A DNA stretch of 21,085 nt from Flavobacterium psychrophilum. Its GTDB lineage: Bacteria; Bacteroidota; Bacteroidia; Flavobacteriales; Flavobacteriaceae. Under the pieces are notes generated by a model that worked only from the letters and a program-made list of their open reading frames with translations, searched no databases and was not told the DNA's origin. Numbering within the stretch: position 1 is the first letter of the stretch; every line of letters begins with the position of its first letter. The position numbers and the translations under genes are program-made. The stretch is taken from NCBI GenBank assembly GCA_945866505.1, contig CAMBHH010000037.1, positions 1 through 21,085 on the forward strand, read 5' to 3'. Below, piece after piece: positions 20,711 through 21,085 of this stretch.

Positions 20711-21064
20711 TTACTTTTTTCCTATTTCTCCCAGATGGGTAAACTTAAAACCCGATTCATATTTCAATCCATAACCCATCATGCGATCCATCGAAGAATG
20801 AGCAAACAAGATAATTCCAGTGAGTTGAATTAAATTATTGGAGCTATAAATTCCTACCAAATGTATAGCTAATGCAACCGCTCTATGATGAAATAAATTA
20901 TACAGAAACGCTCCTGATTTGTTTCCCAAAACGTAGCCAATCATGGATAAGTCTGGCACTAGAATGAGAACCAAAAACCACCACCAAGCAAAATCTAACT
21001 GGTTAAAAAGATAAATCCCAAAAAGGAACAATCCAAATTCTTCGAGTTTAATAACTGTTTTCAT
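20711..21064 (-). CDS. DUF4260 family membrane protein
   Basis: This is a 117-residue protein with about four hydrophobic segments: GLFLFGIYLFNQ, WWWFLVLILVPDLSMIGYV, VALAIHLVGIYSS and LIQLTGIILFAHSSMDRMMGYGLKY. The motifs VPDLSMIGY, YNLFHHRAVALA and HSSMDRMMGYGLKY are the hallmark of DUF4260. The conserved Asp/His residues near the membrane hint at a catalytic or metal site, but the function is unknown. I took ATG 21064 (MKTVIKLEEFG); the GTG directly before it would add one residue. The ATG overlaps a TGA stop as TGATG, so translation may be coupled to a gene upstream that lies beyond the window. The MmcQ/YjbR gene follows after 4 nt. Confidence 0.9.
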   Translation of the reverse strand: MKTVIKLEEFGLFLFGIYLFNQLDFAWWWFLVLILVPDLSMIGYVLGNKSGAFLYNLFHHRAVALAIHLVGIYSSNNLIQLTGIILFAHSSMDRMMGYGLKYESGFKFTHLGEIGKK

Positions 21065-21085
21065 CACACTATTTTTTCCATCATT
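21064..21085 (-). CDS. Possible 3' end of an upstream gene (cut by the window edge)
   Basis: The minus-strand frame ending at the TGA at 21066-21064 reads MMEKIV before the stop and is open to the edge. Its TGA overlaps the ATG of the DUF4260 gene by one base (TGATG), as is usual in operons. Seven codons are far too few to name or prove a gene. Confidence 0.25.

Overview
The window looks like a chromosomal segment of a Flavobacterium-type member of the Bacteroidota. The evidence is consistent across the window. The DNA is AT-rich. Promoters match the Bacteroidota -7 element TAnnTTTG, sometimes with a TTG/TTTG about 18-20 nt upstream. Shine-Dalgarno sequences are scarce, and many families are typical of this phylum: type III glutamine synthetase, DUF4252, DUF4407, DUF1543, and an FKBP-type lipoprotein with acidic calcium-binding-like repeats. 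I see no phage, transposase, CRISPR array or toxin-antitoxin module.

Layout. 1-183: 5' part of a DUF1543 gene (minus). 377-883: unrecognised small lipoprotein. 939-1889: TerC-family membrane protein (minus). 2027-5432: two unrelated classes of glutamine synthetase, GSII (minus) and GSIII (plus), transcribed divergently from a 202-bp region that holds a perfect 16-bp palindrome. 5595-6494: outer-membrane phospholipase A with a probable TTG start. 6619-6840: doubtful small Gly/His/Lys-rich ORF ahead of a good terminator. 7077-8707: purM and a small conserved gene separated by two octanucleotide tandem arrays. 8859-10334: S41-family lipoprotein peptidase (minus). 10629-11156: DUF4252 protein. 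11308-11620: tRNA-Leu(GAG) and two identical tRNA-Lys(TTT) genes (minus). 11748-13221: shikimate kinase converging on a phosphoribosyltransferase/S4-protein pair. 13302-14471: FKBP-type lipoprotein. 14536-14617: tRNA-Leu(TAG). 14773-16161: M20 dipeptidase. 16310-17665: saccharopine dehydrogenase-like enzyme (minus). 17828-18214: DUF423 membrane protein. 18403-19503: DUF4407 membrane/coiled-coil protein. 19567-20253: PH-like/SHOCT protein (minus). 20338-21064: MmcQ/YjbR and DUF4260 genes (minus), preceded by the possible tail of another gene.

Functionally this is mostly a housekeeping stretch: nitrogen assimilation, purine and aromatic biosynthesis, peptide and lysine turnover, and tRNA supply. 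It is interspersed with envelope proteins of unknown role. Genes are largely single transcription units bounded by strong, often bidirectional, hairpin terminators in convergent gaps. I did not find a convincing new multi-gene system. The most interesting non-coding structures are the GSII/GSIII divergent control region, the inverted repeat at the terC promoter, a terminator-like hairpin inside the tRNA cluster, a matching pair of stable-RNA promoters, and short-period tandem repeats next to gene starts. All assignments come from reading motifs; no database search was run.
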